Source: Pardosa pseudoannulata
Lineage: Eukaryota; Arthropoda; Arachnida; Araneae; Lycosidae
NCBI GenBank assembly: GCA_032207245.1
Contig: CM063509.1
Location: forward strand, 98,069,412 to 98,133,411
Length of the DNA stretch: 64,000 nucleotides
Reading direction: 5' to 3'
Part shown: positions 1 through 12,700 of the stretch, piece by piece
How the letters are laid out: every line of letters starts with the position of its first letter
Numbering within the stretch: the stretch's first letter is position 1
The notes under the pieces: model-generated
The model's input: only the letters and a program-made list of their open reading frames with translations
What the model was told of the DNA's origin: nothing
The model's database searches: none
Translations under genes and position numbers: made by a program

Positions 1-240
1 AAAATATTTGAATAGTTAAGTAGTTAATAATTAATATGTAACTGTGAACGGCTTGCTGTTTACTGCAATAGCAGATAATGCTAATTTTACAATTTTTTGG
101 CATTTTTTACAAATAGGTTTTTGACATAAATGATAGAACCATTGTTAGAATTACCTCATGTCAAAAACCTAACAACCCTGATTTTGGTGATTTTTAAGTT
201 AATTATTAGGAATTTGTTAAATTTAATATTCAACGTCACC
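1..240. other. AT-rich intronic or 5' sequence, nothing recognised
   Basis: I find no block resembling the expected mL38 N-terminus here. This is probably intron of MRPL38. Confidence 0.5.
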
Positions 241-244
241 ATCC

Positions 245-819
245 TGTGATGACTTCAATGTTCTCATGTGAAGAGGTAGCGTAAAGAAGGATCACAGTCA
301 CGATAAAATTAAAAATTACTGTTATTTCTTAAGTAAATATGGCTATATACAAGGGGATTCTAATCTCCCAAACCAAGTCGAAATGCAAAGGATTGTTGCC
401 TGCATAACATCACCACAACAATCACTGTTGAAAAAAAAAGAAATTAAATAATCCACACAAGTGTTGACACTTTTCCAGGGTGCAATGCAAATCCAATCTG
501 TCTCCCGTTCCATATCAGAGACTCTGCCGCTCTCTATATGAGTGGACTTTACGAATCTCCCGAACTGATCACTAGGAAGCTGGCTCTGATCAAAAGACGC
601 GAAAGCCTCCATGAGGTCAAAGCACCTACTTAAAAGAAAATGTTGAAAAGCCCCGAGTCGAAAAAATTCTAGACTTTTTATACCTTGGGGTTAGTTATGA
701 TTTCAGTTACCTGGGAACTCCAGCTAAGGCTACAGCTAGTTTTTTTTAGCTGAATTCTCATAGGAGGATTCAAACCAGCTGATTCTGATTGTTAGTTCTG
801 GACAAAGGGGGTCTTTACA
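245..819 (-). mobile_element. Solo LTR (family A), flanked by 4-bp duplication ATCC
   Basis: A 575-bp block starting TGTGATGA and ending TTTACA, flanked by ATCC at 241-244 and 820-823. On the minus strand it carries a TATA box (GGTATAAAAAG, 674-684), which sets the promoter orientation. It aligns end to end with a second copy at 51847-53362 that has its own 4-bp duplication (CTAT). TG..CA ends with 4-bp duplications fit an LTR retrotransposon. No internal coding region is present, so it is a solo LTR. The 89-codon open frame at 343-612 lies inside it and is not a gene. Confidence 0.82.
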
Positions 820-1038
820 ATCCTAACACTGGCCAAGAAAAGATTTAAATTAAATATACAGGACATTTTTGGCTTCTTCTCCTTCAGCACTTATAAAAAT
901 TAACATATAATGATTTAATCCTTATTTTATTAAGTTTTATAAATTTGATTTACTGTGTCTATAACTTTACTCTTAATTTATTTAGCTTCCTGTACTGAGT
1001 TAATTTCAATCAGTCATTATGTATTGTTTATCCTATAG

Positions 1039-1188
1039 CTATGAATGTACCAGATCCTGTGTTGGATGCTAAAATTGATATAGGTTTCACTTTACCAAAC
1101 ACGGCAAGAATAACCCCTAAAGAAAGATTAAAGTGGCATAAAGAAATGGCAGCACTCAAATTGCAATCTGGTAAAGAAAAAGATATGT
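1039..1188 (+). CDS. MRPL38: MRPL38 exon a (first in window)
   Basis: The acceptor is CCTATAG before 1039 and the donor GTAAGT is at 1189. The exon opens with two bases of a split codon, so it is internal and its ATG at 1041 is probably not the start codon. It encodes the KIDIGF block and a basic helix ([17 protein letters not shown]), and leaves one base for the next exon. Confidence 0.85.
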
Positions 1189-2405
1189 GTAAGTATAATA
1201 TTTAAATTTAATTTACCTTGTTTATATTGTTTTAAATTGCAAAATGTTGTACATAATATAACAGGATTTATAACATTTTTATATGCATATCTATTTATTT
1301 TATAGTTGAATAATTTATTCTATTGTGGTCTTTCTAGTAATACTTAATCAAAATTTTATTTCTAAGATAAGTTTCAAACCTACTAGTAATTGAAGCTCTT
1401 TATGAAACCTGTTTTTCATATTCAGTTAGAGTTTTCACAAGAATTTTCTCATGAGGCTTAGAGATTGATATCTTTAATATTTTGAACATGTACTTTTGTT
1501 GTGGGGTGGGAATGCTTTTCATAATATTAATCATTTCCTTTGTACTGTTTGTTGTTATAGATTTATTTATGAATGTCATATTTCATTCTACTTATACTTT
1601 TTACAGAGGAAAATTCAATAGTGTCAAAATATGTTCAAAATACTAATGAACAAATAAATTATGTAAAAAAATGTGTTTTAAATATGCAACATTACACAAT
1701 TATTTCTTTGATGATATGGGCATTATTATTATTATTGTTATTAATAATAAAAATTAAATATGATTGATTTAATTTTTAATTGAAAGTATATCTTCCGTTA
1801 TAGTGACTTATACCAATTTTTTGTAAAGAAAACTGTGTGTTATATTCTTCTTTTAGTAAGATTGGCACTTATGCAAATATTGTATTTTGATTGCTATTTT
1901 ACTATCAAAATTCAGAATTAACTCCTTTGAGAGTGTGATTAGAATATGTTTAAGGATAAGCGTAAATATATAGCTTGACAAACCAACAAGAATAGTCTTT
2001 TATTATACTGTAATAATGATTATTTGAAAATCATTTAAAAAAATTATATTTATAATATTAAATAACAGAAACAGCATAGCTGAATGATGGCCGAATGGTT
2101 AGGGCACTGACCTTCGGAACCGGAGTTCCTGGGTTTGAGTCTCACTGTGGCATGGAGGTTCGTAGCCGTTTGGAATCGGCTTTAAGCAGTAGGTTCTGGT
2201 TCTCATTAACCCTGTGTTGCAAAAAAGTAGATTGTAGTGCTCTCAACCAACCATAAGCAGCATAATGAGGTTTTTTAAAAAATATCAAAACTTTTTATTT
2301 AGATGTTAGAGTTCTATAGAGTAAATGTTTCCAATAACACATCACATGTCATCTTTTTTATTTTTCCATTATTTATATTAATACAGATTAAAAGGTTTAG
2401 ATGAG

Positions 2406-2436
<31 letters not shown>

Positions 2437-3691
2437 CAGTTATTTCCTTTAATTTTTATTTCAAGGTAGATATTTAGTTTAACTTGTAAGTTGAAGCCAC
2501 TAATTCTGGCAGTTTAAATTTTTTCATATGTCAACCATATTTTCTAAAACCATACTTCTAAAACTGATTTAGTATAAGTAATTCTTTCAAATATCTGTGT
2601 GGTGACTATATATTTATCTCATAATTTTTTTAAAGATGACATCAATCTCTCTGATGTACATAAAGAATGGTTGGAAACAGATGGACCAATACAAGTACGC
2701 AATATTGCAGATCATTATGGGGTATTCAAACATCTTTATGATCATGGTGTATTTACCCCATGTGTTCCTCTTGATGTGTCTTATCCATTTGATGAAAATT
2801 CTGCAAATCCTGTATATACTGGCAATATTTTACAAGCATCTTACGTAAGTTTATTTGCTTTTTTCTCAATTATTTTGTTTTTAATGATAAAAGGTAAAGC
2901 AGTATACACTGAGAAAAAGGAAGGAATATGTGTGTTGTAATGTACTTACAATACTAACACCAGTGTTCATCTACAAATAGGTTCTTAAAAGTCCTTAAGA
3001 ACTCCTTAATTTTATCTTTCATTTTTAAGGGCCCTTAAAACTACTTAATTTTTGTCAAAGGTCCTTAATTTTTAAATTAGAATGCAATCAATTTCTCCAT
3101 AGACGCTATCCGCTTTCTTCGCTTCCTATCAGTTTTAGCCATATTCTCCTAACTTTCTAGTTTTGTAAGTTCAGAGTTATATTTACCCAAAACCGGTTCT
3201 AAGAATGCTAGTACAGGTGATAAGTACTGTTCAAAGAATATATATATTAAGAATATATAAAATATTTGTTAATGTTCATAACATTCTTTTACATTTTCTA
3301 GTCGAAAGTGCAGTATTAATAATAAAGAATATCATCAAATACATGTATGTTTTTAGTGTATTACTGTAGTAGTTCAGAATTCCTTTCATTGATATTCTTA
3401 AAAAATTATGAGAATACTTTTAGTTTATTAGTACTTTTTATGGTCATGTGCTAGAAAACTTATTTGACAAATAAATTATCTTTCGCATACTGAAAAGGTT
3501 TAAAGAATAAAGTCAGTTGCCCTTTCCTAATAGCTAACAGTCATGCAGATTATAATTAAATGAAGCATGGAGAGTGGGGGAGGGGTGTAGATATTTCGGT
3601 TACTTATGGAAGTTTATTTTCCTCGCATTGAATATAATAGAAAAGTCTAAAATTTTCTACTTTCCCAGGCAACGTCGGGTATAATCAGCCA

Positions 3692-3741
<50 letters not shown>

Positions 3742-6700
3742 ATATCAGAGTCATTTTTAAACCTGAGAAAGTACTGTTTATAATATTGTATTTTATTCAC
3801 AACTTATTTTTAGTTTGATCACTAAAAACTTTTTTCAAAATTAGTTTTTGTCAAATAGATTTATCTTATATTAATTTTTAGGCATTTTTAAAAATTTAAT
3901 TCTGAAATATTGTAGGGCATTTATTGAACATGCCTTGTCTGGTTCATAATCATTAAAATATGTTCCTCAGGAAATAGGGTTTATGTTGTTATGCTGTGTA
4001 TTTCAAGTAGGTCCTTATAAAAAGTTACTTAGGTCCTTAGAAAGTCCTTAATTTTTGTGCTGGAAAAAGAGTGGGAACCGTGTACAAAGGGGAGACAGTA
4101 AAAATATATTACCTTATTTGGATTGACATTTTTTCTGTACGCTATTTACAAATTGATACCCAACTTGATCATCATGTAACATAACCAGCAATTATTAATG
4201 TTTTATATTCATATTTAGTTATGCATTATTCTCTTTAGTTATGCATTATTCCTTAATCAAAATATTGAATTACTAACTGAGGCCTAAATTACCATCATGA
4301 ATATGTTAAATCTGTTTTACCTCCAGTAATAGTACAGGGGAGCATGCAGGGGTTTCCTCACGTAGGTTGTCAGTCCTCCAGTCAGTACAGGGGAACAGGC
4401 TGGAGCTTTCCTCATGTGGTGTGTTAGTCCGGGTACACGGGACATCGGTGCTAGCCAGGGTTGGCAAAAACCCAACCCAGTGGGTTTTTTCAGGGTTTTT
4501 GAGGTTTTTTTTAGGGTTTTTGGGCTTTTTTCGGGTGTTTTCAGGAGTTTTGGTCTTTTTTCGGGTTTTATCAGGGTTTTTACTATACTTTAATGGGTTT
4601 TGGATGCTTTTTTGGGGATTTGAAAACTATTCAGGTTTTTTGTTATGTAAGAGGACAGGATATATAATTAATTGTATGATTAAACTAAATTTAAAATGTT
4701 AATCACTTTTTAAAATAGAAAAATTTAAAAATCAATTTTAAATTATGCAGAAAAATTTTTTTGTCTAAATTAAAGGAAATTTTGAAATTTTAATATAAAT
4801 TTTTTTCATATTATAAAATTTTTCTAACATCAAAAAACTAGTTTTGAATGGCGATTATTTTATACTAAAAGTTGGCTTTGAAATAGTTGCATTTGAAGTT
4901 TTTTCTTTTCAATAAAATGTATTAAATTATTGCTCTATATTTATTAGCAGTATTGTGTTATTAAAGCATTCAGAAGATATTTTTTTAGTTAATTTGTAAG
5001 TTATATATGATAAGTAGCAGAATTAATTATATATATTATCCCCATGTTTATTTATTTGCAGTTGTTATACATATTTTTTTCCCAATTTTTCTTGTCCATT
5101 TTTCAATTAATTTTATCACATGTAATACTTCAATATTCTTATTTTTTTCATCATACATTCTTATTAACTTTGTTTAATTTAGATTTTATTGTATTTGTTA
5201 TACAGATAACTATTTTTTCCTGAAAAGTTTTTATGTTTTTGTTTTTTCTAACAATTTAGACTCCCTCAAATTAAACAAAATCTAAGATCATTGTCAAAGA
5301 TGAAATATGTAATATAGATTTAATTCAATATATTTATTATTAGTTAAATATATGGAATTTTAAATAAAGATTTTAAGAACCCAATTTTGAAAAAACCCAC
5401 TTGGGTTTATTCAAGTGGGTTTTTTTGAAAAAAACCCGCCTGGGTTTTTTCAGGTTGGGCAAATGAAGCCAACCCTGGTGCTGGCATACAGGGCTTGATA
5501 TTTCGATGTCCAGCTGCTCTTGAATCCTGACTTTGACTCCCTTTTTCTTAACTCTCTTTCCAAACTCACCACCTCAGTTTTACCGCCCCTTTTTCTTCTT
5601 TGCCAATCGCTTGTTGGGGAAATTTTCCTACATCTGAACCCCTTTCAGGAGTGCAGGTGGGCTCATTAAAATAGCCCTTTTTATGAAAGTTGACTTTTTT
5701 AGCCCCTGCCCCCATAACTCATGGTTACATCTCTGTGCAAGCTTGACCATTATGCTTGTTCAATTCTGTGATCTATACTTCTCTGCATGGGTCCTTAAAA
5801 CTCGAAGTCAACAATCACAGTTCTAAATTCTTCTTGGAAATTTCTCCCACAGCTGTGCTTGCACATGCTGACCATCGTGGGAAAGTACCACCGTACAATG
5901 TGGCCTTGAAGTCACAAATGGCATTTGTGAAGTTCTTGTGCAGCCTTCATAAAAGCCAGCTCTTGTATTAATTAATATGTAATTATGTAAGTTACAACAA
6001 TTTGAAAATTAATAGAATTTTATTATTTATTTTCTGTACAATGTAAAAAGTTTTTTAAAAATAGTTCTACTTTATTATTTTTATTTAAGTGGAATCTAAG
6101 TATGTTGTTATTTATCAAAAAATAATTTAAGACTAATATTATAACAAATTAAAACCTTTATATGAATACAAAAATATTTACTGTTCATTTTTTATGCTAA
6201 ATAATAAACGAATGACTCATTTCTTTTTTGTATTATTTATATATTATGTTATAAATTGGTAAAACTGTGAAAAATTTCTATTTCACAAAAAATCACACTA
6301 TTGACTTGTTTACTTATGCTGCCTTCTTTATGACTGCCTAATTTAAATGTGTCCTCTAATGGTAGAAAAGTTCATCACCTCTGCACTAAAGGTTACTCAT
6401 TTGACTAATTTTCATTTAGAATTGTAGAATCACATAAAACTTTTGTTGCATCTGTAACAAAAAAGTAAAATGGGTGGTTATAATAAAGGTCAAAATTCAC
6501 AGTTGCCACTCACTTGATAAACAAAGAAAAATGTGATGATGAAAATTTATGGTAATTACCAATTTTTATTTTAACCCTTTAATGGGCCATTTATTTCTAG
6601 TAATGGTATTCAAAAATATTTTGGGGAGAAAAATTGGTTTAAGAAATGAATATTATTAAAAGTATTATGATTTGATTTGAAACCCTTTTTGTTACTTTTT

Positions 6701-9700
6701 TTATGTGTAGTACCCTTTGCGAGCTATTATTAGAGTAGGAAGTTCAATGCTTTTTATTTCTGTTTATGTTTTTAAAATGACTGATATTACAATAGTTTTC
6801 ATAAAATTTTGAAATCTGAGAAAAACACCTAATTAGTCATGTTTGCTATATCTGAGCCATTAAAAATTTTTAATTTGACAAAATTTATAATTTATTAGTT
6901 GCTAATTGTATTCAATCAACTAGAAAAACCATTTACCAGAAGACTTTACAAACCTTGGCATTTGCTGATGACATTGCCTTGATTGCTAGATCCAGAAATT
7001 ATATTATAGAAGCTTTTAATTTATTAGAAGCTGAGGCTAGTATATTAGGCTTAAAAATAAACGGATAAAACAAAATTTATGGAAACATCCCAGAGTACAC
7101 CTAATCTAAAGTCATTTACAGTGGGAGGCTACACCTTTGAAATAGTTTCACAGTTCAAATATCTTGGAACAACCGTCACCACTAATAATGACTTGAACGT
7201 TGAGATAAACAACTGGATCGCCCTGTCAAATAAATGCTATCATGGCCTTAAAAACCAATTAAAATCTCGATTTATAAGTTTAAAAACGAAAATTAACATC
7301 TATAAAACTCTACTTCGACCTATTTTGCTCTATGGAAGTGAATGCTGGGCAATAACCAAATTGCATGAAAATAAACTGCTGGCTTTTGAAAGGAAAATCT
7401 TAATTTTGGAGATCTTTATTCAATTTTGAAATTTATAAAAAATATAAGCAACCTCATGTTGTTAAAGTCATAAAAATCAATAGACTGTGATGGCTTGGAC
7501 ACCTATTCCGACTCAATGACATAAACCCAGTAAAACAGCTCACTTTCACTAATCCCATGGGGCAGAGGAAACGAGGAAGACCACCAATTAGGTGGCTTGA
7601 CTCAGTAGAGAGGGACTTAACTACTGTCAAAAAGGGAAACTGGAGGAGTCTTGCAGCAGATAGGAACGGCTGGAAAAAACTACTTGGGACAGCCTTGGCC
7701 TGTAACAGGCTGTAGTGCTTTAGAAGAAGAAGAATTCATGGTTCAGCCGGGTGCTTAAAATCCTTATTAAAAAGTGCTTATTTTGTCGATCCATTTTTAA
7801 GGTCCCTAATAAGTCCTTAAAAAGTGCTTAGTTATCTTTTTGTAGCCTTAAAATTTATAATTTTTTCTGAGTGCTCAAAAAGTGCTTATTTTTTTTCCAA
7901 ATATTGGTTGCTGAATTTTTATTTCCCTTGGTAATTAATCGTCAATCCATTCAACAAAGCTAAAGATAAGAAAGAAGAGTTAGACCAATTAAAAAAATGT
8001 ATAGAAGAAAAGAAAAATGAACTTCAAAATTAGACATATTCTCCCCCTTCCTATATTTTTTGGTTCTCATCTTCTATTATGAATGGAAATAGTTCTTCAG
8101 TTACATTTTTAAAATGGCATTGATAATTTCTTGAATCTTGTTTTGAGTATGTCATAATTAAAACTTTTTTAGTGTAGATACTGCATCTTCTTTTCTCTCT
8201 GTCTCCCTGTGTGTGTGTGTGAATATTATATTTACCTGTTTATAATACAGAAGTACTTTTTATTATCTTATTTTACATCTATGTTGCTGTAAAAATACTG
8301 TTGCTATGATGTGAAACTTGTTGATCTTCCACCACAGATAGTACTTTAACTTTACAAATATTTCAGATTTGTTTAGAGAAGGGGGGGGGGAGGCATTTGA
8401 TCAATAAGAACTATTGCTGTTCTAAAATTTATGTTTGCAAAAAAAGATGTGTTAACATAAAGTATGATATATTAGCAATTGTGTTAATTAGTAGTTGTGT
8501 TATTAGTAATTGTGTTATAAAATTATTAAATTGTCTATATATATTATTTAATGTCATTTTACAAGTGATAAAGCTCATGAAAAGCTTCATGAAAATCTTC
8601 AATTTTTAAGCTTTAGCTGTAGGTTGATCATAGTACAATGAAAATTTAGGTGCTTAAAAAGTGCTTAAAAGGTGCTTAAAAAGTGCTTAATTTTTTTTCT
8701 GTGGAAAGAGTCTGAACCTTGGAATTGTATTCAATGGTGATGCAATTAGAAAAAAATTGGAATTTGCCTCTCTTCGACTTTCTTATATACTCACACAAAA
8801 GGAAAGTTACTATTTTTGTATTCATGTTTTTGTTCTTATTTTTACTGTTTTTGATATTTTGTATTTTTTTATTTTAGGTTTCAAAAGCACCACATATTGA
8901 TTATACAAGTGGTCCAGATGATTTATGGAGTCTCCTTTTAACTAATTTGGATGGTCATTTATTAGACACTAATTCTGAGTATCTTCAGTGGTTTGTGTAA
9001 GTTACACAAAATTTTAAATATATACTTTACAGATTTTTGTTTTTAAAACTCGAGGTACCTTATAATAAACATATTAAATGAATATAAAGAAACTATTGTG
9101 TTTGTTCAAAACATAAATAAAATAATAATAGTTCAAACTTTAAAGTAAAAAAAATAATAATAATAAAGTTTGAAGTTGAAGTTTCACTAGATTATTTTGC
9201 AAAATCAAATCGGTACAGATTTAGTATAGGCAGGCTTGCAATTCTGTCACTTTTCTCACCTTTAGTCACTTTTTTTTACAGTTGATCACTTTTAGTCACT
9301 TTTTTAAGTAAACAGTCACTTTTTTCATGGTGTATCACAGCAAAAGTCTGTTGTTGAAAAAAGAAAATCTGAATTAATAACAAAATATTTTAATAAAAGA
9401 CCAAAAATGTGATGCTCTAATCTTATTTTTCTTATTAAAATGTAATTAGTCATAAGGTTTCCAGAATTTAGTGATTTTAAAAAGTTGTAAAGAAGTTCGT
9501 GAAATCTACATTTGTACTGAAATGTACATTTAATACATTTAAAGTAACTTATTTCAAAGCACGCATTTTCTTTTTCTTTTTTTTCACAATTTTTGTTTAG
9601 ATACTCTAATCTAGCTATGTACATATTTCAAAACATCATTAATATATGCAGAAAATTGTGATTATAAAATTAATGTATTGTATGCATTCAAATCTAATTT

Positions 9701-12700
9701 ATAGATTTTCTTGAATAAAAAGCAATGTTGAGTTGTGTTAAACAAAATTTTTAACCTTTTTTTGTATTTGACGCTAAAATCATGTTTTGCATGAATCATT
9801 TGATTTAGAGTTAAAATAAATAGAAAAATCTTAATAATAGCATCTGTAATCAAGAGGAGAAAAAAAATCGCTTATTTTTTCAATGTTCAGTCACTTTTTG
9901 GCCACTTATTCTGCATTATATGTCACTTTTCTCACCTTTTTGAAAGTACCTCAGCAGTTGCAAGCCTGTATAGGTCCTACTGGCATGTTTTCAAAACTTT
10001 GGTGTTTTTTTTTGCTCTTTTTGTGAAATTATTGCACTGGTATAACATTATAAATTTATTTATTATATATTTTCTTTTTGTCATTTTCCTATTTTACTGA
10101 CTTCTCATTATTTTTTTGCGAATTGTCAACATTTGGTTGCCAGTGGCCAAAAATGTTTTTCCAAGTGGGATATGCACTACATCTGTTCTGGGATGAAATG
10201 TATGGATATTGTTCAGAACTTTTTTTACTTGTATTTTAGAAATGGGAGAAGTTATTCTTTTTATTTTACTAATTATTCTTATTTTCTTGTTAAATATTTT
10301 ATTTTTCTTTTAGAGGCAATATTAAAGGTAATGATTTAAAATCTGGAGAAGTGATTTGTGACTACCTTCAACCTTTTCCTATGAGAGGCACAGGTTATCA
10401 CAGATTGGTTTTTGTTTTGTACAAACAAGACAAGGAAATCAATTACTCCACATGGAAGAAAGCATCTCCTTGGTAAGATATTGAGATTTTCAAATTTATT
10501 TTTTATAAAATTTTGATATTTGTTACTGTAAGTTATTTAATTATGAATTGTGAAGCAGGGTTCTCATGACAGAAAAAAGTAAAAAGATATGCCAGCAGAG
10601 TTGCAAAAAACCTGAGTTTTTTAAGAAAAACCCAACTTGGTGTTTTTCTGGGTTTTATTGGGGTCTGGTTTTAAGAGGAGAGGGTAGGGGAGGTACCTTA
10701 TTTCAGAATAGATTAAATTGCTAAAACTTATTATATTTTTATTAGTTAACTTAATATTCAAGAAATTATAATTTAATTAATACAAATAAATCAGTGTAAA
10801 GACTATAAAAAAGTTTACTCTGACATCACACACAAAATGTTATATATTGACATACACTACATATTTGAATGTTATTTTAGTAAAGGATTACTTTTTAAAA
10901 AACCATTTTTGAAACTTTTTTGCATAAAATTTTTGTTAAAGGTAATAGGCAATCAGTGTGTAGCCAAAAAAAGAGTTAAGTCCTAAGAACAAGGTAAGGT
11001 CATTACTCAACAGTCAACACAACCTGTTTTTCACAATGAAAGAAGAGAAAGAAGGGATTTTCACACTATCTCTTTCTTGGTGACAAAAGAATTGAAAATT
11101 TTCTAAATTGTCATGTTGGATTTACCATAGATTTTCAAATATTTTTCTAAATTTTGATAGACTGTGTATATAATTCCACAGAATAATTCTTTAAAATTGA
11201 AAGAGGGTAAAAAACTAAGATAACAGTTTCTGAAAAATAAAAAATAAAAATAAAAATACCATCAATTATTTAAAAACCCAATAAAAAATTTTTTAAATCA
11301 AATTTTTAGAACACCAATATTATTGTATCCCTATCAGTATTATTATATGAAAAAGTATGTAACAACTAAGTAATGTGAACCATATTTTTATTTGTCGATT
11401 CATTGATTTTCTTCTAGTAATCTGGCAAAAAAACTTTACTGTTAGTAAATCACCAAATATAATTCTTTTATTTCTTTTGATTACATTTCATGAGTTCATG
11501 ATGAAGTTTAAACTTAAATCAGTGTGTTATTTGTTTTATAATATTAAATTGTTTTATTTTCAAAATTGCTAATATTGTTAAGTCTTATCTGAAAACTATT
11601 TTTAGTTTTTAATTATATATATAACCTTTATTTAAGAGCCTTAATTATCTAGACCGAAGTCTGATCACAAAGTGACCAGTATGTTTATACAGGTCAAATA
11701 GTATAATTTTGAAAATTAAACTCTAAATTTTTACAGCTGTAGATACCTTTTATATTTTGGACAATCCCTATATATTCTGACTTATACCATAATCATAATA
11801 TCAAATATGCATATGTAAAGAAATATAAAGATATAAAGATGTTTTCAGTAATTATATGCTTACTAGATTAAATTATGCTAAACATTTATGTGTATTTTTA
11901 CCAAAAATGTTGCATGTTATCCAAATGTACAAATATTCAAAATAAAATATTAAAAATTTTGTCGATTGTTATAATGTTTGGATATACAATATTTCATAGA
12001 TATTTTGATAGAGTTATGTGAAATGTAATTTGTTTCTTTTATTTATATATTTTAGTGTTAGTTTAAAAGAGAGAACTTTTAAGACTTTTGATTTCTACAA
12101 AGAACATCAAGATTTCCTTACTCCAGCAGGTTTGGCTTTCTTTCAGTGTACTTGGGATGAAACTGTCACAGATGTATTTCATAATGTTCTCAGTAAGTAT
12201 TTGATTTTCATACTTACTGGATATACCATTTTTTCATATATACTGCTTAGGCCTTTATGCTTGAAGTTTCTTATAACATCCCTTCATCATCCTACTTTCC
12301 TTTCTGGCTTGAAGTTCCTTCTTAACATCCCTTCATCATCCTACTTTCCTTTCTTGCTTGTTCTTCTTAACATCCCTTCATCACCTTGCTTTCCGTTCTT
12401 GCTTGAAGTTTCTTCTTAACATCCCTTCATCACCCTGCTTTCCTTTCTTGTTTGAAGTTTCTTCTTATCATCCCTTCATCATCCTGCTTTCATACCTGCC
12501 AATTTGTATGGTTTAAGTTTAGCCATTCCATGTATGGATTTCAGTCACATTGTAAGATTGTATGCTTGCACTTTGGGGTTCAACATCATTGAAAGATGTA
12601 TTATTCTTGGGTTATTATGTTTGAAGTTGTTGCACTGGAATGACAGTCAGTAAACCAATGCTTTTCAATCCTTAATTAATATGAAGTTGCAGAATGCTGG

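Noticed and set aside
343..612. Short protein-coding gene on the minus strand
   Set aside because: Lies wholly within the solo LTR and has a diverged counterpart in the second LTR copy.
2085..2160. Functional tRNA gene
   Set aside because: The tRNA-like head continues into a SINE body found in other copies, with a target duplication and CAACC tail.
4367..4702. 111-codon frame rich in Phe/Gly
   Set aside because: Composed of GGGTTTTT motifs of the hAT-like element.
5756..5971. 71-codon frame as a gene
   Set aside because: No recognisable domain, intronic position in MRPL38, and AT-rich decay directly after.
12018..12419. 133-codon frame containing exon e
   Set aside because: The real exon ends at the GTAAGT at 12193; the remainder is intronic minisatellite.
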